Positions 50,362 to 58,614 of a DNA stretch of 64,000 nucleotides are shown piece after piece. How positions within the stretch are numbered: position 1 is the stretch's first letter; each line of letters opens with the position of its first letter. The translations under genes were made by a program, and so were the position numbers. The stretch covers positions 183,847 to 247,846 of the forward strand of contig BLAL01000167.1 in the NCBI GenBank assembly GCA_015698045.1. Reading direction: 5' to 3'. The notes below the pieces were generated by a model, which did not search any database, was not told where the DNA came from, and worked only from the letters and a program-made list of their open reading frames with translations. Source of the DNA: Rhizophagus clarus (taxonomy: Eukaryota > Glomeromycota > Glomeromycetes > Glomerales > Glomeraceae).

Positions 50362-50517
50362 GGGGTCTTTGCAATAGAAAGGTACGAAACTCAAAAAAAA
50401 AATAAAAATTTAATTAATATTAAATTTACACTTATTTTAGTATAAAAAATATAATTAGTATATAAAGTAAATTTAAAAATTTTTTTGAGTTTCGTACCTT
50501 TCTATTGCAAAGACCCC
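50362..50517. mobile_element. 156-bp hairpin MITE inserted in the LINE zinc-knuckle domain
   Basis: A perfect inverted repeat of about 38 bp: GGGGTCTTTGCAATAGAAAG... on the left and its exact complement on the right, with a short AT-rich loop. Excising it restores the reading ...RRY-DLYGDIKCRVC across the junction. The flanks are ATAT on both sides, likely the target duplication. Confidence 0.85.
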
Positions 50518-50699
50518 ATATGATCTGTATGGTGACATAAAGTGCAGAGTCTGTCATGAAGAAAATAAAGATGATAATCACATAATATACTGTCAACAGC
50601 TTAAAGAAAAGTGGCTAACTGTAACCAACAACACTATGTGCAAACATGATCAAATACTTAAGGAATTTTTATCATAAGAAAAACACATTCAATTAAATC

Positions 50700-51349
50700 A
50701 GGAAGGTCGTCAGTGCCGGGCTACGCCCAGCGGTAGCTAAAGCCCCTATACATCCCCCCTCCGTGGGGAAACCCTACCAGATCCCCTTCCAGTTAGGCTC
50801 CAGCGCCTTACGGCGCGTCTTTAACAATACCATGGATAAATACCATTTCCATACCATACCCCCATCTGTCCCAAAAAATACCCCATCTGTCCTACCATCT
50901 GTCCCATATATAACTACTCAAATTACTAATCTAACAAAGGAAAGAACAAGAAAACGAATAAGAAAGGAGAGTATAGGACAGATGGGACAGTAGGACAGAT
51001 GAATATAAAAAAAAAATCAGATCATCTTTCCCAGAAAAAACTTTTGAAATTCGGGTATAAAATGTGTCCCATCTGGCCCAATCTGTCCCATTTTCAGGAA
51101 CGAGCTCAGACACACTTTAAAGTCCAAGTAGATATGCAAAAAAAAACCCTATCACCTAGTATGATCCCCTATATATACCCCCCATACCATCCTCATATTA
51201 GTCATCAGTACCCATCTATCTGTACCATTCATTGGTGATTAATCATCAGTCCTCATACTAGATACCCATACTAGTCATCAATCTGTTCGTACCTAAATGT
51301 ATCAACCCCCAAGATACAAATATACTGAAAAAAAAACAGCTATTATCGA
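50700..51349. other. GC-rich block and CCATCTGTCCCA-type repeats between the LINE and the virus-like element
   Basis: 50700-50830 is strikingly GC-rich for this window, with GGGCTACGCCC and CCTTACGGCGCG palindromes. From 50860 to 51100 the motif CCATCTGTCC(C/T)A recurs directly (50864, 50884, 50899, 51067, 51079) and inverted (about 50979-50999). The rest is AT-rich. It may include the 3' end of the LINE and/or the left end of the next element. I could not define a terminal repeat. Confidence 0.55.
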
Positions 51350-51616
51350 TCACCCAACTAAATGTTCAACTATCTCTTTTAATGGTTTTTTAAAACCAAA
51401 CTCTTTAGCACGCTTTGCATAATCTAGTTTTAATCCAAGAATAAATGCTACTTTAATGTCTACATCATCTAGATCCTCATTCCGGGTTATAGCAAACATT
51501 TTTATCAACTCAAAATATTCACTTACAGTGCCATCACTCTGTGTAGGAGCTGGTATCTCTTCTTTTTCGTCACTTTCTAATCTCGAAGTACTTGGAGGAG
51601 TTGTTGGTCTTCCCAT
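51350..51616 (-). CDS. Short Gag-like helical protein, 88 aa
   Basis: It starts MGRPTTPPSTSRLESDEKEE, followed by a helical part with EYFELIKMFAITRNED and VAFILGLKLDYAKRAKEFG. The LGL...A pattern recalls the C-terminal end of retrotransposon Gag domains, but the similarity is weak. The ATG at 51616 is chosen over the upstream GTG. It is the outermost gene on this side. Confidence 0.45.
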   Translation of the reverse strand: MGRPTTPPSTSRLESDEKEEIPAPTQSDGTVSEYFELIKMFAITRNEDLDDVDIKVAFILGLKLDYAKRAKEFGFKKPLKEIVEHLVG

Positions 51617-51655
51617 TGTTATATTTATCACTAATAAATAGTGTTATATTTTCAA

Positions 51656-51970
51656 TTAATCCTCTTTTGTCGCTTCTCTTAAATACTTCTTAATATAAGC
51701 CTGAACTTTATCATCGGCATCCAAAATCTTAAGACCAAGTTTCTTAGCCTTCTTGTTTGTAGCCGTCTTCTTTCTCTTTTTCTTAGCATCCAGAATTTCT
51801 CTTTTACTATGTGTTTTAACCTCCCAATTCTCACCAGTAAGGGTATTCTTGTGCGTCCCACAGATAATACAATCACCATGAATTCGATATCGACCTTTAT
51901 CAGTCATATCCTGAACTTCTGAAGACGTTTCTGTCTTCTTTTTACACTTTGTACAATGTATCTCTGTCAT
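51656..51970 (-). CDS. Zinc-ribbon protein, 104 aa (DUF5679-like N-terminus)
   Basis: The N-terminus has two CxxC pairs: IHCTKCKKKTE and GDCIICGTHKN, separated by about 25 residues, which resembles the small DUF5679-type zinc ribbons of large DNA viruses. The C-terminus is Lys-rich. Divergent from the integrase with 46 bp between starts, so they probably share a promoter. Confidence 0.55.
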   Translation of the reverse strand: MTEIHCTKCKKKTETSSEVQDMTDKGRYRIHGDCIICGTHKNTLTGENWEVKTHSKREILDAKKKRKKTATNKKAKKLGLKILDADDKVQAYIKKYLREATKED

Positions 51971-52016
51971 ATCCACAAATTTGAATTCTAGAAGTAAAAC
52001 TTTAATTTTGAGCGAT

Positions 52017-53174
52017 ATGACCCCTTTAGAGAGGTATTACAAATTTTATAACCTATCAGGGGTACCAGCACATCATCTTAAAGATCAAGAGCATTATAAC
52101 CTCTATCAAAAGCCTCTAAAGGAGAAAAGATCTGAGCGTCCAAAAGTAATCGTCTGGAAAGAAAATGCTACTCAGCAGTCTGATTTAGGAGAAATGCCTA
52201 TAGATCCCAAAGGATACCATTATTTTCTCGTAGTAGTAGAAATATCCAGAAGACAAGTAGATGCTGAGCCTATCAAAAATAAGACAGCTAATAGCGTATT
52301 AAAAGCAATTATTAAAATATATGGACGTGGTCGTATCCAACCTCCTACTCATAAACTAGAAACTGATTCTGGTTCAGAATTTACTAACTCACAAATACGT
52401 GATTTTTTCCTTAATAGCATTGGAGTTATGATGAGATTTGGCGAACCTGGACGTCACAAACAGCAATCATTTGCAGAACGAGCAATTCAGGCTATACAAG
52501 AACCACTTCTCAAAAGAATGACAGCACAGGAGTTAAAAACTGGTGAAACATCAGTAGAATGGTCTGAGGACTTCCACGATATAGTAAGATTAGTAGATGA
52601 AAAGTGGCAAAGGGATCCACCTAAAATCCCAGAAGGTCCACCTAAAATTGACAAGAATACAGAATTACTATTAAAGGGGACACAAGTTCGAACCAAACTT
52701 CTTGAACCTATATCAGTACTTGGAAAAAAATTACATGGTAAGTTCAGAATAGGCGACATTAAATGGGACCCAAAAGTTCGTATAATTAAGAAGCTTATCC
52801 TTTCTCCTGAACAACCGCCTACATATTTACTTGATGAACCACATGGCAGGTTAGGAGTATCTAGATGTGCATATACTAGAAAAGAACTACAGGTTATTCC
52901 AGCTAATGAAAAACCCCCACCTGATTCGGTCATAAGAGGACGGCCAGAAAGATATGTACCTGAAAGGATTATTAAGCATCATACTAGAAAGGGTCAACTC
53001 CAATACTTAGTCAAATGGGAGCGCTATCCAGAAGATGAATCTACATGGGAGCCAGCTGATAGATTACAAGAAGACGTCCCCAATCTAGTACACATTTATA
53101 ATAATACAAATAGGTTATATTTTTTTTCGAAAAATCCTAAAATTGTAATTAAAGATAAGGGTATAATAAAGTAA
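52017..53174 (+). CDS. Retroviral-type DDE integrase with C-terminal chromodomain
   Basis: 385 aa from ATG 52017 (the frame opens earlier only with TTG). Catalytic triad: D56 in QQSDLGEMP, D117 in LETDSGSEF and E154 in QQSFAERAI, with 36 residues between the last two. The C-terminus (~325-375) is a chromodomain: RIIKHHTRKGQLQYLVKWER, then STWEPADRLQEDVPNLV. No HHCC zinc finger is evident. Integrases of this layout occur in Polintons and in Ty3/gypsy chromoviruses; the chromodomain would steer insertion to modified histones. The frame is intact. Confidence 0.9.
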   Translation: MTPLERYYKFYNLSGVPAHHLKDQEHYNLYQKPLKEKRSERPKVIVWKENATQQSDLGEMPIDPKGYHYFLVVVEISRRQVDAEPIKNKTANSVLKAIIKIYGRGRIQPPTHKLETDSGSEFTNSQIRDFFLNSIGVMMRFGEPGRHKQQSFAERAIQAIQEPLLKRMTAQELKTGETSVEWSEDFHDIVRLVDEKWQRDPPKIPEGPPKIDKNTELLLKGTQVRTKLLEPISVLGKKLHGKFRIGDIKWDPKVRIIKKLILSPEQPPTYLLDEPHGRLGVSRCAYTRKELQVIPANEKPPPDSVIRGRPERYVPERIIKHHTRKGQLQYLVKWERYPEDESTWEPADRLQEDVPNLVHIYNNTNRLYFFSKNPKIVIKDKGIIK

Positions 53175-53223
53175 ATCATATAATAAATATTCGAAATTAA
53201 ACATATCCATTATATACTAAAAA

Positions 53224-53586
53224 ATGTATACTGACATTGCTACAATCTTAGATAAATCCCCAGAATGGGTAGAAAACTGGCTAAATACTCCAATCAAGGA
53301 AACTGGCCACAATGTTAATGCTACTTTCAAGAGAACCGATATATTTCAGATACATGAAATTGCTCGTGTCATCATGTATCAACTTAACCAGCTTGCTGAA
53401 GAAGACTACTGGAAAGCTGTAGAAGATTATAAGATTTTTGATAAAGAAGTAGATTGTACTATTGAAAAATATTTAGGTATGAATAAAGCTCTTACAGATA
53501 AACTATACAAAAAAATTATGGATTTGGCTAATAAAAAAGAAAAAGCCTTTGCGTATCAGGTAGAGATAGAAAAAATTATGTTATAA
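53224..53586 (+). CDS. Unrecognised 120-aa helical protein
   Basis: An intact frame downstream of, and co-oriented with, the integrase (49-bp gap). It is predicted to be mostly helical (WVENWLNTPIKETGH, HEIARVIMYQLNQLAEEDYW, MDLANKKEKAFAYQVEIEKI). No domain is recognised. Its position suggests co-expression with the integrase. Confidence 0.55.
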   Translation: MYTDIATILDKSPEWVENWLNTPIKETGHNVNATFKRTDIFQIHEIARVIMYQLNQLAEEDYWKAVEDYKIFDKEVDCTIEKYLGMNKALTDKLYKKIMDLANKKEKAFAYQVEIEKIML

Positions 53587-53640
53587 GGTGGATTTGCATA
53601 TAAGGAAGAAGAAAAGAATCATATATTTTATAATATTAGA

Positions 53641-53847
53641 ATGTTAGCTGATGGATTAGACTCTTATAAAATCCCAGTATTCCATGGTGAACTAGAAGAA
53701 CCACTTTGGCAATCAGATTACTGGGGAGATGAAGATCCAGACGATCCTGCAAATTGGCAATCGATGCCAAATGAATCTGATGAATCTGATGAAGATCTAA
53801 GTGATGATCCAAGCGATTCTGATGAAGATCCAGACTACCCTTATTAA
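53641..53847 (+). CDS. Small acidic protein, 68 aa
   Basis: The last third is almost only Asp, Glu, Ser and Pro (NESDESDEDLSDDPSDSDED). It is third in the rightward integrase cluster and ends 22 bp from the convergent protease stop. Function unknown. Confidence 0.45.
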   Translation: MLADGLDSYKIPVFHGELEEPLWQSDYWGDEDPDDPANWQSMPNESDESDEDLSDDPSDSDEDPDYPY

Positions 53848-53869
53848 ATAGATCTAATTTTATATTTTT

Positions 53870-54585
53870 TTATGTCCTATTTGCATCTGGAATTATGGGA
53901 ATAAAATAGTCTTTATTATTGCAAGTAAGAGCGATATGCTTTCGAGATTCATGAACATCATAATTATACCTTTTAAGACACGCTCGGCTTAAACCGATTT
54001 CTCTATGCTTATACCCTTTTAGGACTGCAAGATCTTCTTTAATGATACAACTACCACTCTGTGGTGGTGAAAGGTTTATCGATACATTTTTTACTATACC
54101 AAGTGTCTCACCATCCCCTGATGCACCAGTAATACTATGCTTTATAGATTTATCAACTTTTAGTTTTAGTTCGTGACATGCTTCTTCTTGGATAAAGGAA
54201 ACATTAGCACAGGAATCGGCTAAACACTGAATATCTATCCCATTTACATTTCCATTTATAGCTAAAAGATCTTTAGTATTTTCCAATCGAACGACATCAA
54301 TATCCATAGCCGTTGGGCCATAATATTCTTCCTGTACTGCTGGTTGTTCTTGAGGGGCGCTATCATAATTTTCTAATATTTTATAGACGATCTCCTGAAT
54401 AATCTTTCTGATATCAGCAAGTTTTAGAAGATTTAAGAGCTCCGTTTTAGTAAAGTTTGTTTGTGGCTTAATAGCAGGAAGTTTTACCATCTTAGTCGAA
54501 TTAGATGCCGATTTTGTCGATTTAGATGGTGGTGATTTAGACGCTGATGGTGATTTAGTTACTGGTAGTTTACCTTTATTTGAAA
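53870..54585 (-). CDS. Retropepsin-like aspartic protease domain (Pro), probably expressed by -1 frameshift
   Basis: The frame is open from 54585 to the stop at 53870; the first ATG is at 54490, giving 206 aa if initiated alone. The body is NVNGIDIQCLADSCANVSFI (active-site loop, DSC where DTG/DSG is usual), then GASGDGETLGIVKNVSINL, ILGLD-like EIGLSRACLKRYN and IPIIPDANRT. Upstream of the ATG the frame continues without a stop back to an A9 run shared with the preceding frame, suggesting a Gag-linker-Pro polyprotein. The missing active-site Gly may reduce activity. Confidence 0.7.
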
Positions 54586-55152
54586 CTATCTTTTTTTTTG
54601 GACGAGCATAATTTCTCCATTCTCACCTTGAACCAATTCTATAGGTACACCTCGAATAGCATTGGAAGTATCCATAGGATCATCATGATCATCTAAGGAA
54701 AGTTCACGCATTGCCCTATTTAACTCATCATCTTCACGTCTTTCTCTAGCCTTTGCTATCTTTCTAGCAATCTTACCAGCTAATCTTTGTGCTAATGTAT
54801 TTCTAGGAGCAGGTCTATCTGGTACAGTATCGAATAGCTGTTGTAAATCAACAGGATCCCTATCTTCATCAAATGGATTAGGACCTTCATCAGGGTATGG
54901 ATCCTGTTCATAAAATCCCCAATCATCCTGATATTGAGGCTTAGGTTTAGGTTTAGGTCTATAAACTGGCTTTACATCTCGAGCCTTAAGACTCTCCTGT
55001 AATTGGCGAATCTGGGATTGAAAACCTTCAGCTTGTTGTTGCAATAATCGACTCATCTCTCCTTGGGTAACTGCATGATGTTGGACTGGTTTTAATATAA
55101 CTGGCTCCTGACTAACTGGTGGCAATTGCTCTGGAATAATTTGTCTATCCCT
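54586..55152 (-). CDS. Gag C-terminal linker (Pro/Gln-rich), read after an in-frame UAG
   Basis: It lies in the same frame as Gag and is separated from it by a single TAG at 55155-55153. No ATG occurs near its start (the first candidate is TTG at 55125), so it is either a readthrough extension or the tail of a Gag broken by one nonsense change. Content: a coiled-coil stretch (SRLLQQQAEGFQSQIRQLQ), a KPKPKPQ-rich hinge, an acidic segment and ELNRAMRELSLDDHDDPMD. It ends GAAATTATGCTCGTCC plus nine A and then TAG, at the putative slip site. Confidence 0.6.
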   Translation of the reverse strand, partial: RDRQIIPEQLPPVSQEPVILKPVQHHAVTQGEMSRLLQQQAEGFQSQIRQLQESLKARDVKPVYRPKPKPKPQYQDDWGFYEQDPYPDEGPNPFDEDRDPVDLQQLFDTVPDRPAPRNTLAQRLAGKIARKIAKARERREDDELNRAMRELSLDDHDDPMDTSNAIRGVPIELVQGENGEIMLVQKKR

Positions 55153-56052
55153 CTAATACTGTATATTTTCTCGTCTTTCTTTACCAAGACGTAATTCAGC
55201 CTTTCTTTTTTCAACTCGTTCAAGAAGACCTACTAATTCCTCTATATCTCGTTCAGCACCAATCCTTTCAGCCTCAATAGCACAATCATCATTCAGACCT
55301 CTTAGAAACTGATTAACTAAAACATCATTACCATAACCTAATAGTTCAGCACTTCTTCTAACTTTATCATAGAAATCTCGAACAGGCATATTTTCCTGAA
55401 AAAGGTTACCAAATCTTAACTGGCGCCTAGCATTCTGCTGTGTAGGAAATTCATTACGCATTTTAATTAGAACATGACAGGGACTGGCTGGAATTATATA
55501 CGGATGACCGGCACCAGCTCCACCAGGAATTATTGCACCAGCACCAGCACCAGCAACAGCACCAGCAACATTGTGGTTAAGAGGGTTATTAGTAAATTCC
55601 ATACCAGCACGATTTAGCCAAATATCTCTATTCCCTTCTATGGCATAATCAGGCCAAACATTAGTAACTAGAACATTAGCACCTGCACCACCAGGTGCCA
55701 TAATATCTCTTGCACCAGAAGGGTTAACCCATGTAGCTACTGGACAATTAACACCAGCATTACCAGCCATACCCTTAAATGTGACCTCATCTTCATGCAA
55801 ATTACTAAGAAGAATATTTCTAAGTCTAACTCTCTTTCCTAGGATATTAGCATCATACCATCTGGAGGCCGGACCAGTTAAGCAAGCACGAAGTATACCC
55901 ATAGCTTTCTCCCAACCTGCTGGATTACCAGCAACAGCCGATGAATTAATTCCAATACTATGAATATAGCCCTTATATAACTCAAAAAATCTCTCAAGAT
56001 CATCGTCATCATTTCCAGCAAAAACTGGCATTCCTATTGCAACTGTAGCCAT
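55153..56052 (-). CDS. Retrotransposon-type Gag protein
   Basis: 299 aa. The start MATVAIGMPVFAGNDDDDLE and the blocks FFELYKGYIHSIGIN, GILRACLTGPASRWYD, NEFPTQQNARRQLRF and MPVRDFYDKVRRSAELL are typical of Ty3-like Gag capsid domains, ending with VNQFLRGLND and ELVGLLERVEKRKAEL. Residues ~160-185 form an unusual Gly/Ala-rich insert (VAGAGAGAIIPGGAGAGH). It overlaps the 3' end of the upstream coiled-coil gene by 19 bp. Its place inside a compact DNA-virus-like array is the odd feature. Confidence 0.75.
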   Translation of the reverse strand: MATVAIGMPVFAGNDDDDLERFFELYKGYIHSIGINSSAVAGNPAGWEKAMGILRACLTGPASRWYDANILGKRVRLRNILLSNLHEDEVTFKGMAGNAGVNCPVATWVNPSGARDIMAPGGAGANVLVTNVWPDYAIEGNRDIWLNRAGMEFTNNPLNHNVAGAVAGAGAGAIIPGGAGAGHPYIIPASPCHVLIKMRNEFPTQQNARRQLRFGNLFQENMPVRDFYDKVRRSAELLGYGNDVLVNQFLRGLNDDCAIEAERIGAERDIEELVGLLERVEKRKAELRLGKERRENIQY

Positions 56053-56684
56053 ATTACTGGAAGATTATCTGGAGGAGGATTGTTGACTATGGGATTTGCT
56101 TGTCTAATTCGAAACCACTGTGCTTGAATTCTAAGTACAGCCAATTGTGCTTGCATTCTATCACGAATTCGTCCCAAGTTTCTAGATGTAAGTCGTTCTA
56201 TTGCAAGTTGGTGTGTTAATCTATCATTTCCTTGTTGCAAATTATCCCTAATTCTTCTTTGCTGTACTTGCTGAACTTGTAATTGATTAGCTTGATCACG
56301 ATTTGCATTTACCAGATGATTTCTCTCATTTTGCAATCTGTTCCTCTCATTTTGACATGCAATAAGACGTTGTCTAATACCATGAATCTCACGTTCTCTA
56401 GCATTGGTCACTTCTTGCAAAAATCTTAATAAACCAGTCGAAGTATCAAGCTCTTCCCTAGTTTGTCTTGCTCTTTCTTCAACCTGTATACCATGAGCTA
56501 TAATCAATCCAATAATATGCTTAATCTTATGATTAATATTTATAAGATTTGGTGTAACAGTCATTTGACCATTTACCAGCAGGGCATCTGCGCCATTCTT
56601 AAGTGCATTAATTAGCTGATTAATATCCATTGCTACTAAATGTGCTGGAGGGGGTCCTGTAGGATCAGTGGGAACATATGCCAT
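56034..56684 (-). CDS. Coiled-coil protein, 216 aa
   Basis: ATG 56684 (the frame opens earlier only with GTG). Residues ~75-190 are a long Gln/Arg/Asn-rich coiled coil (NERNRLQNERNHLVNANRDQ and flanks). The N-terminus is Pro-rich and the C-terminus has NPPPDNLPVIWLQLQ. It is first in the leftward gag-pro cluster and overlaps Gag. It could be an assembly or matrix-like factor; this is inference from position. Confidence 0.6.
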   Translation of the reverse strand: MAYVPTDPTGPPPAHLVAMDINQLINALKNGADALLVNGQMTVTPNLININHKIKHIIGLIIAHGIQVEERARQTREELDTSTGLLRFLQEVTNAREREIHGIRQRLIACQNERNRLQNERNHLVNANRDQANQLQVQQVQQRRIRDNLQQGNDRLTHQLAIERLTSRNLGRIRDRMQAQLAVLRIQAQWFRIRQANPIVNNPPPDNLPVIWLQLQ

Positions 56685-56724
56685 TTTGAATATACTATAC
56701 ACTATATACTACTAATTGCTTAAA

Positions 56725-58023
56725 ATGGACTTATATGTGTACAATTTGGATGAGTATACCGGTGATACTAGGCAAGGAAATGAATATGCTCCAGTATGGA
56801 ATTTTCGTCTTGCTGTAGCCGGTAGCTCAGATTCTGGAAAGACTACTATGCTTCTTAATTTACTAATGAGAGATGCAAAAGCCAAAGAGGATGGAAATCG
56901 ATATATTCTTTGTGATGAAATAGTTCTTATTTGTAGGTATTTAGACGAACCTAAATGGCAAATGGTAAAAGATTTCTTTGATGATAGTGAAGACGTTACT
57001 TTTAGAGCGATTTCATATCACCAAATACCGGATGTAGAAGACTTTGACCCCAAAATTGCTACTGTAGCTATATTTGAGGATGTAATGGATGCCCCTAAAA
57101 ACATCCAAGAAAAAATAACTGGATACTTTACCCATGGACGACATAGAAATATTTCGGCTATTTATGTAGCCCAAAGATTCTTTGCCATCCCAAAAGCAAT
57201 TCGAGAAAATGTGAATTATATTTCTCTACATGGTGGGCATGGTAGTTTAAGTGATACAAAGCGCATCATTAGCCAATATACTAATGAGTCAGATTCTATT
57301 GCCCCAATCATTGATGAACTAACCTTAGGTAGGGAATTCATAGTATTTGACTTAAGACGCCCTAAAACTGACCCTTTAGCAATCAGAGTTCGATGGGATA
57401 CTAGTCTTAGAACTTTTATGGAATCGTCCTTGAATAACGCTTCTAAAATGATCACGTGTTCATCTAAGATCGATCTAAGATCATCCAAGAACGATTCTAG
57501 AATCATCACAGATTCATCTAAGATCGATCTAAGATCATCCAAGAACGATTCTAGAATCATCACAGATTCATCCAAGAATGATCTAAGATGTCGATTTACT
57601 TCTTATGGGCAGAAGGCAATAGCTGAAGCTAAAAAGAATAATTTGTTAAAGGAATTTGCCCGAAACTTTCCTTCTCCTAAGGAACGTAAACTTTACTTAA
57701 TACCAGACGCCTTATCGAAGGTAAAAAATTCAGAAATTTGGGCTAAATATGTTTTTAGAGAAGCTTATGGAATAAATGATCGTACTCTTGGAGATGAGTA
57801 TAAGAAATTCCTGTCCCAAGTTAAGAATGTATGTGTTACTAGAAATAATTCTCCAGTATCAGTAACACCTTTTGATCAATATAGAGAACTTTTGAATGAG
57901 CGTCCTCTAAGTGGTGAAAAAATAATAGAAGGTATTGAAGCACTTCTAAAACTATTCAATGATGGCTTAATGAAAAAGCCTACCCTACAAGTGGGAATTA
58001 ACAGTCTATTCCATTCTTTCTAA
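56725..58023 (+). CDS. A32/FtsK-like packaging ATPase
   Basis: 432 aa from ATG 56725. Walker A is at ~33-41 (GSSDSGKTTML) and Walker B at ~114-120 (VAIFEDV). Then come FTHGRHRNISAIYVAQRFF (sensor-like region) and ISLHGGHGSLSDT. This matches the HerA/A32 genome-packaging ATPases of Polintons and large DNA viruses. Between the ATPase and the C-terminal part sit two perfect 18-residue repeats plus a partial third. The C-terminal ~140 residues (IWAKYVFREAYGINDRTLGD and on) are unrecognised. Only 40 bp separates it from the divergent coiled-coil gene. Its end overlaps the next convergent gene by 26 bp. Confidence 0.85.
   Translation: MDLYVYNLDEYTGDTRQGNEYAPVWNFRLAVAGSSDSGKTTMLLNLLMRDAKAKEDGNRYILCDEIVLICRYLDEPKWQMVKDFFDDSEDVTFRAISYHQIPDVEDFDPKIATVAIFEDVMDAPKNIQEKITGYFTHGRHRNISAIYVAQRFFAIPKAIRENVNYISLHGGHGSLSDTKRIISQYTNESDSIAPIIDELTLGREFIVFDLRRPKTDPLAIRVRWDTSLRTFMESSLNNASKMITCSSKIDLRSSKNDSRIITDSSKIDLRSSKNDSRIITDSSKNDLRCRFTSYGQKAIAEAKKNNLLKEFARNFPSPKERKLYLIPDALSKVKNSEIWAKYVFREAYGINDRTLGDEYKKFLSQVKNVCVTRNNSPVSVTPFDQYRELLNERPLSGEKIIEGIEALLKLFNDGLMKKPTLQVGINSLFHSF
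57460..57590 (+). repeat. In-frame 54-bp tandem repeat inside the ATPase gene
   Basis: Units at 57460-57513 and 57514-57567, with a partial third to about 57590. Each starts TCATCTAAGATCGATCTAAG or a one-base variant and adds 18 codons (SSKIDLRSSKNDSRIITD). The frame is preserved. Confidence 0.9.
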
Positions 58024-58558
58024 AAAGCTCAAGTAACTCTTCTCTAGTCGCATTTATAGTTATAGTGCTTTTTTCCTTGCCATCTACTACCATTCTTGAC
58101 ATTTTTGTTACTAGGCCAAAGGCCCTCAATGCACGAGAAACACAGTTTTTGCTTAATGGATTATCTATTACAATACAATACATACCATAAAATACGGCAA
58201 AGGGTTCATTTATCCCTTCTACTACATATAAATCAAATAAAAATCGATATAAAGCTTTTTCTCCTACATCCCTATCTAGCTCATTAATTCGTTTGAGTAG
58301 CCAAATCTTGATCGATTCAACATCTGGTTCAATACCATTTAACCGTTCTTCGTAGTCTCGAGTAAAGGTAAAAGTAAGTTCATCATCTAGAGAGACCGAT
58401 CTATATATTTTGATTAGCTTATATAAATTTTCATGTAAGCTGTCTATATTGGTACATCTTTGTACAGTTCGTCTGAATTCGATAGTTGATAGGCCTCTTC
58501 TTGGCTTGGCCAATACAAGTCCACAAACTGGGCAGTATTTTCTAATTTGCTCAACCAT
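57998..58558 (-). CDS. Unrecognised 186-aa protein with CPVCG motif
   Basis: The N-terminus MVEQIRKYCPVCGLVLAKPR holds one CxxC; a second pair is not obvious, so a complete zinc site is uncertain. The rest is helical with LHENLYKLIKIYR and LYRFLFDLYVVEGINEPFAV, ending in TINATREELLELFRKNG. Tail-to-tail overlap with the ATPase. Conserved position suggests an element-specific function. Confidence 0.55.
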   Translation of the reverse strand: MVEQIRKYCPVCGLVLAKPRRGLSTIEFRRTVQRCTNIDSLHENLYKLIKIYRSVSLDDELTFTFTRDYEERLNGIEPDVESIKIWLLKRINELDRDVGEKALYRFLFDLYVVEGINEPFAVFYGMYCIVIDNPLSKNCVSRALRAFGLVTKMSRMVVDGKEKSTITINATREELLELFRKNGIDC

Positions 58559-58614
58559 TTTTTTCAGAATTATCTACATAAAAAATAAAATTATTTAATT
58601 ACCTGTTTTTATAT

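Larger units (their letters stand above)
45281..50690 (+). mobile_element. Non-LTR retrotransposon (EEP endonuclease - RT - RNase H - zinc knuckle), decayed
   Basis: Domains follow the order of I/R1/Tad-like LINEs: apurinic-type endonuclease (45.55-46.3 kb), reverse transcriptase with a catalytic FVDD motif near 47950, RNase H (49.56-50.05 kb) and a CCHC-like knuckle (CRVCHEENKDDNHIIYC near 50550). There are many in-frame stops and several frameshifts. Ends are approximate: no poly-A tail or target duplication was securely found. A 156-bp hairpin MITE interrupts the last domain. Confidence 0.85.

Noticed and set aside
53800..56760. A separate LTR retrotransposon inserted in the virus-like element
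   Set aside because: I found no long direct repeats on either side, no RT or RNase H, and the flanking genes are intact with 22-40 bp spacers and overlaps.
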